From positions 1-64,000 of the forward strand of contig JAPQWV010000644.1 in the NCBI GenBank assembly GCA_027422505.1: a DNA stretch of 64,000 nucleotides. The letters run 5' to 3'. Below the pieces are notes generated by a model that saw nothing but the letters and a program-made list of their open reading frames with translations, searched no databases and had not been told where the DNA came from. Shown piece by piece: positions 59,590 through 64,000 of this stretch. The translations under genes and the position numbers were made by a program. Source of the DNA: Craterostigma plantagineum. Its lineage: Eukaryota; Streptophyta; Magnoliopsida; Lamiales; Linderniaceae. How positions within the stretch are numbered: position 1 is the stretch's first letter; the number at the start of each line of letters is the position of its first letter.

Positions 59590-62500
59590 CTCTGCCTCAT
59601 TTGATGTAAATCCTCTCAAGTGCTGTCTTCTACCGGTGAGTTGAACCATTTTACCAATAGTTGAGTTGCTGGTCTATTGTTTCTGCGGACAAGCCTTCTG
59701 TCAAGTATTTCTTCAGGTTCCAAAACGATATGTCCATGTGACGAGAGTGATACGGGCAAGGTGGGAGCTATTGGCGTTGCGTCTGAACTGATACGCTTCT
59801 TTAACTGGGACACATGAAGGTTGAATGAATTTTGCAATCTTCAGGCAAGCGTAAAGTGTATGCGACCTTTCCGACACCACGAATGACTTCAAATGGACCA
59901 AGAACTTCGGATTCAGCTTATGGTATGAGTGATTTTTCACGAAAGCTGCTTGTAAGGTTGGAGTTTCACATAAACCCAATCTCCTTCTTTGAACTCTCTT
60001 TCAGACCTACGCTTGTCGACCTGCATCTTCATTCTTTCTTGAGCAGCAACTAGATGTTTTTTTTCGCTAATTGCAGAATTTCTTCCCTTTGACAAAGATT
60101 TTGATCCACAGCATCTACGGCTTTGTCATGGTAGTGTATGGCTGATGTAGTGGAGGTTTCTGCCCATAGATTATCTCATAAGGTGTGCATTTTAATGACG
60201 TATGATATGATGTATTATACCACCATTCCGCAAGAGATAGCCATCGCACCCATTCCTTGGGTCTTTCATAGCACATACACCGTAAATAACCCTCCAAACA
60301 ACGGTTTACCACCTCCGTCTGTCCATCCGTTTGTGGTGATATGCCGTTGACATGTTAAGTTGAACACCTTGCAGTTAAAGAACTCCTGCCAAAATTACTC
60401 AAGAATATAGCATCTCTATCGCTTACAATGGTTTTTCGGAATCCCATGGAGCTTAAAGATATTGTCCATGAACACCTGTGCCACATTTGCAGCTGTATAG
60501 GGGTGTTTTAGAGCAATGAAATGACTATACTTGCTGAATCTGTCAACCACTACCAAAATCGAATCTTTTCCCCCAGATATTGGTAATCCGTTGATAAAAT
60601 CCATGGATATATCTTGCCATACTCCTTCTGGGATAGGAAGGGGCTGTAAGGTTCCTGGGAAGCTACATTTTCGCCCTTGCAACGTTGACATGTTTCGCAT
60701 TCTCGAATGAAGTTCTCTACTGTCTTCTTTATACCCTTCCAATAGGAATTTTGCTTTATTCGCTGGACTGTTGCTTGTATCCAGAATGACCCCCCAATGG
60801 GCTGTTGTGGTATAGATTCATGAATTTTTTCAATAGTTCTTCATCCCTCCCACGACAATCTTCCCTTTTCTAGTCAAAATACTCTCCTTCCACGCGTATT
60901 TTGAGTTGAAATTTGGATCCTCAGTCAATTTTCTGATTATCTGCTGAATTTTCTGATCTTTCTCCCAGCTCTCTTTAACTAGCGTCATCAACTCTGTACT
61001 TGTAGAGCTCAAAGCGTTCAAGTTGCCGCTGCATTCCTTCGGTTGTCTTGATAGTGCATCTGCCACAATATTATCTACTCCTTTTTTATAGTTGATTGTA
61101 TAGTCATACCCTATTAATTTTGAAATCCATCTTTGTTGACAAGGCATAGTTATTTTCTGCTCCATCAAGTACTTGAGGCTCTGATGATCTGTTTTAATCA
61201 CAAAGTGCCTACCCATCAATATTGTCTCCATTTTTGCACAGCTACTATGATTGCCATCATTTCCTTTTCATACACTGATAGAGTTAGATGTCTCCCTGCT
61301 AATGTCTTGCTCATGAACGCTATTGGTCGACCTTGTTGCTGTAATACTGCTCCTATTCCTTCTCCACTCGCATCAGTTTCAACGATAAACTCCTTAGAAA
61401 AATCTGGGAGCGCCAAAACGGGGTTGCACACATGGCTTGCTTGAGGTGCTCGAACGCTTCAGTCGCTTCTGCGCTCCATTGAAAGCTTCCTTTTTTCAGC
61501 AAGTTGTTTAGTGGTTTAGCTATTTTTCCGTAGTCTTTAACAAAACGTCGATAATAACCCGTTAAACCCAAGAATCCTCTAAGTTCTTTGATAGTCTTTG
61601 GAACTTGCCATCTCATCATTCCCTCTATCTTTTGTTTGTCTACTGAAACACCATCTCCAGATATCATATGTCCCAAATATTCAATTTGTGAACTGGCGAA
61701 CTGACATTTGCTCTTTTTAACCAATAATGAGTTACGTTGCAGCAGCTCAAATGTTAACCTCAAATGATTCAAGTGATCCTTCATTCCTTTGTTGTACACC
61801 AAGATGTCATCAAAGAATACTAATATAAATTTTCTGAGGAACGGCCGAAATACCTTGTTCATGAGGCTCTGAAAAGTGGACGGTGCGTTCGTTAAACCAA
61901 ACGGCATAACTAAGAACTCGAAATGACCATGATGAGTACCAAAAGCAGTTTTTTGTATGTCTTCCTCCTTCATTCGTATTTGATGGTACCCCGATCTTAG
62001 ATCCAACCTTGAGAAAAGTTTAGCTCCATGCAGCTCATCCAACAACTCTTCAATCAACGAAATCGAAATTTATCCTTGATGGTGTGTTTATTTAATTCTC
62101 GATAATCCACGCACAACCTCCAAGTCCCATCTTTTTTCTTAACTAACACCACTGGAGCAGAGTAAGGACTGTTGCTTTCTCTAATAATTCCCTTGTCGAG
62201 CATTGCTTTTACAATTTCTCAATTTCGTCTTTCTGTATCGCTGGGATCTGTACGGTCGGACGTTGATCGGATCTGTTCCTCCCCTTCAGTTGGATTTTGT
62301 GATCATGATCTCGCTGTGGAGGTAATGATTTAGGCTCAGCAAATACATCAGCATATTCCTTCAATAGCTTGTCTAGTTCTGTCCATCTTCTCTCGTTTCA
62401 CCTTGTCTCACTTGATAGATAGCGTCTTCTACATTTGGACTTGATTATTATCCAAACGAATCAGCCCCATGTGCATCATTGAGATTTGTGCAGATTTTTG

Positions 62501-62770
62501 CAGAACTCTTTTCATCTTATCCCTCCCAATAATTTTCACACTGTCAGGTTGCATACCTCTTAACACCATCTTCTTTCCTTGCGTCATAAACTCCATGCGT
62601 AACTGTTTAAAGTTCCAGCTGATGTCACCGAGTTGGACCAACCATTGGACACCTAACACCATGTCGCACCCTCCCAATGGTAATAACATGACATCGGCCT
62701 TGAATGAAACGCCCTGCATCTTCCAATTGAAAGCCTTGCAAGCTGATTCACTATATATCCTTCCACCATC
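59590..62770 (-). CDS. Pol part of the Ty3 chromovirus (protease end, RT, RNase H, integrase, chromodomain)
   Basis: Protease continuation ([15 protein letters not shown], about 62690-62645), RT (about 62160-61440; [31 protein letters not shown], catalytic [26 protein letters not shown]), RNase H (about 61420-61050; [37 protein letters not shown]), integrase (zinc finger CETCQRC near 60690; acids in SMDFINGLP, in SDRD near 60415 and in the TDGQTE block near 60320), an SH3-like tail, and a chromodomain (about 59740-59620; [24 protein letters not shown]). RT has FFDD instead of YxDD, which is common in these elements. The conserved Trp codon after DST is TGA (about 59626-59628). Multiple frame changes; not expected to be active as written. 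Confidence 0.85.
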
Positions 62771-62772
62771 TG

Positions 62773-63855
62773 CTACAGATACGGGAAAAGGCGTAGTCTT
62801 TTCCCTTGGCAGCCGACTCGTTTAGCGGCTTCAATGTCCAAGAAGTTGTGTGTGCTCCCTGTATCAATTAAGATGTGGAGATTCTTCCCTCCTGCATGCC
62901 CAGTTACCCTCATGGTCTTGAAATCCACGAGTCCAGACATTGCATGCATTGAGATGTGAGATTCTTCGAGTGTCGTGACTTCATCCGTATGATTTTCTAC
63001 CTCAGTTTCTATCTCACCATCTATCCTTTCTTCCTCTTCTTCCTCTCCAACATCCATAAGATATAATTGTTTTCTATGACTGCAGCGATGTCCCGGAATA
63101 TATTTCTCATTGCAATAAAAGCACAGTCCCTTTGATCTTTTTTCGTCCATCTCTTGAGGTGTAACTCTCTACTGTTCGGTGGCCACTTGGATGAATTGTT
63201 TTGTCTATGACTGTTATTCTGCCCGGCCTGGTATAATGCCCGATTATTCTGCTTCAATGGAGGTAAAAAAGATGAACTTTTTCCAAATGATGGGGTCTGT
63301 TTGAACGGGAAGGATTACTGTTTTTTTGAAGGTAGGCTGCCCGTTCTTGTAATCGTGCCAGCCCCACGGCTTCTTGAAGATTTTTTGGTTTGAACATCCT
63401 TATTTGGACAGCAACATCATCTCTTAAACCCCCGAGAAAGCAACTTACCACGTATGTATCCGACAGCTCAACTTTATTCATTAACTCATCAAACTTATCA
63501 AGATAGTCTTGCATTGAACCTTCCTGTTTTAGATTCATCAACTCCGACATAGGGTCCTCAAATAGGCATGTTCCAAATCTTTCTTCTAAAGCTTTGACAT
63601 AATCTTCCCAGTTCGGGATTTCTCGCGTTAATCTAGATTTTAAATACACCTGATGCCATTGCAATGCTTTTCCTCCATGTGAACAGATGCCAACTTTACC
63701 TTCGAATCAGATGGGGTATTATCCACGTCGAAGAATTGTTCACATCTGAAAACCCATCCTCGTAGATCAACGCCATTGAAGCGTGGAAATTCAACTTGTG
63801 TGCACTTGGTTGCTAATGATAATTCCTGGGGTTTATCCATGTTACTATGAGTCAA
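62773..63855 (-). CDS. Gag and protease part of the Ty3 chromovirus
   Basis: Capsid-like retrotransposon gag: EFPRFNGVDLRGWVFRCEQF (near 63790), YVKALEERFGTCLFEDPMSE (near 63580) and a helix-rich C-terminal part, then a zinc knuckle of the CX2CX4HX4C/H type (GLCFYCNEKYIPGHRC, about 63130-63080) and the start of the aspartic protease (ILIDTGSTHNFLD, active-site DTG, about 62875-62840). The frame shifts at about 63660 and 63260 split it. The start at 63855 follows the family pattern but is not certain. Confidence 0.8.
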
Positions 63856-64000
63856 ATCAATGGTCTCGCCTTTGCTCTGGTTTTTGATTTTTCCTGCGTC
63901 TGATTCTTCATAAACATCGCCATCATGTTTCGGATCTCCTCTACTCCATCCATGGTGATTTTCATTTGATCTTTCAAAGCATCCACATCTTTTCGTAATT

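Larger units (their letters stand above)
59276..64000 (-). mobile_element. Ty3/gypsy chromovirus retrotransposon, truncated by the window end
   Basis: Order on the minus strand from 64000: gag with a zinc knuckle, aspartic protease, reverse transcriptase, RNase H, integrase, chromodomain, 3' LTR. Integrase downstream of RNase H defines Ty3/gypsy, and the C-terminal chromodomain defines a chromovirus. The 5' LTR and primer site lie beyond 64000. Several frame changes are present (near 60425, 60330, 60750, 61440, 62070, 62420), as in the host genes, plus one in-frame nonsense codon in the chromodomain. Confidence 0.93.

Overview
This is nuclear DNA of a flowering plant, most likely a eudicot. 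It is AT-rich, with intron-split genes (GT-AG introns), plant-specific families (SWEET sugar carrier, Lhca antenna protein, U-box receptor-like kinase, TON1-recruiting-motif-like protein, DUF1664 protein, meiotic PRD3/PAIR1) and plant transposons (hAT, MULE, Stowaway, Ty3 chromovirus). I cannot name the species.

Layout. 1-3.5 kb: transposon debris (an LTR/polypurine boundary and a deleted hAT element). 3.5-7.5 kb (-): U-box protein kinase with USP, coiled-coil, kinase and U-box parts. 9.0-12.3 kb (+): PRD3, 11 exons. 15.4-18.2 kb (+): DUF3741/DUF4378 (TRM-like) gene. 18.6-19.4 kb (-): small DUF3245/TRIR-like gene. About 20.4-26.4 kb: composite Mutator-like element with a transposase (+) and a ULP1-type cysteine protease (-), plus two dense clusters of an ATTCGAGT/ACTCGAAT motif. 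26.5-28.8 kb (+): GT47 exostosin-family glycosyltransferase. 29.3-29.6 kb (-): small conserved protein. 30.5-32.0 kb (+): LHCA2 with a light-type promoter. 32.4-35.9 kb (-): DUF1664 gene, 13 exons. 38.3-39.8 kb (+): SWEET transporter. 39.9-46.9 kb: three tandem copies of a 1.77-kb block, the first split by an LTR-type insertion with a perfect target duplication. 48.0-51.2 kb (+): SPT16 (FACT subunit). 51.7-52.75 kb: non-autonomous hAT element. 53.8-57.8 kb (+): TFIIS-central/SPOC gene. 58.3-58.5 kb: possible orphan terminal exon. 59.3-64.0 kb (-): Ty3 chromovirus running off the window.

A striking global property is that almost every conserved gene, including SPT16 and LHCA2, is broken by single-base indels, mostly one missing base in a short homopolymer, while the surrounding protein stays conserved. 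This looks more like base-level assembly error than coordinated pseudogenisation. Gene models below are therefore given as homology-supported spans rather than open frames.

The genes are independent housekeeping or plant-specific loci (meiotic break formation, chromatin transcription, photosystem I antenna, sugar efflux, cell-wall glycosylation) and do not form a pathway. The most novel-looking material is the MULE/ULP1 element with its motif arrays, and the recently triplicated block upstream of SPT16.
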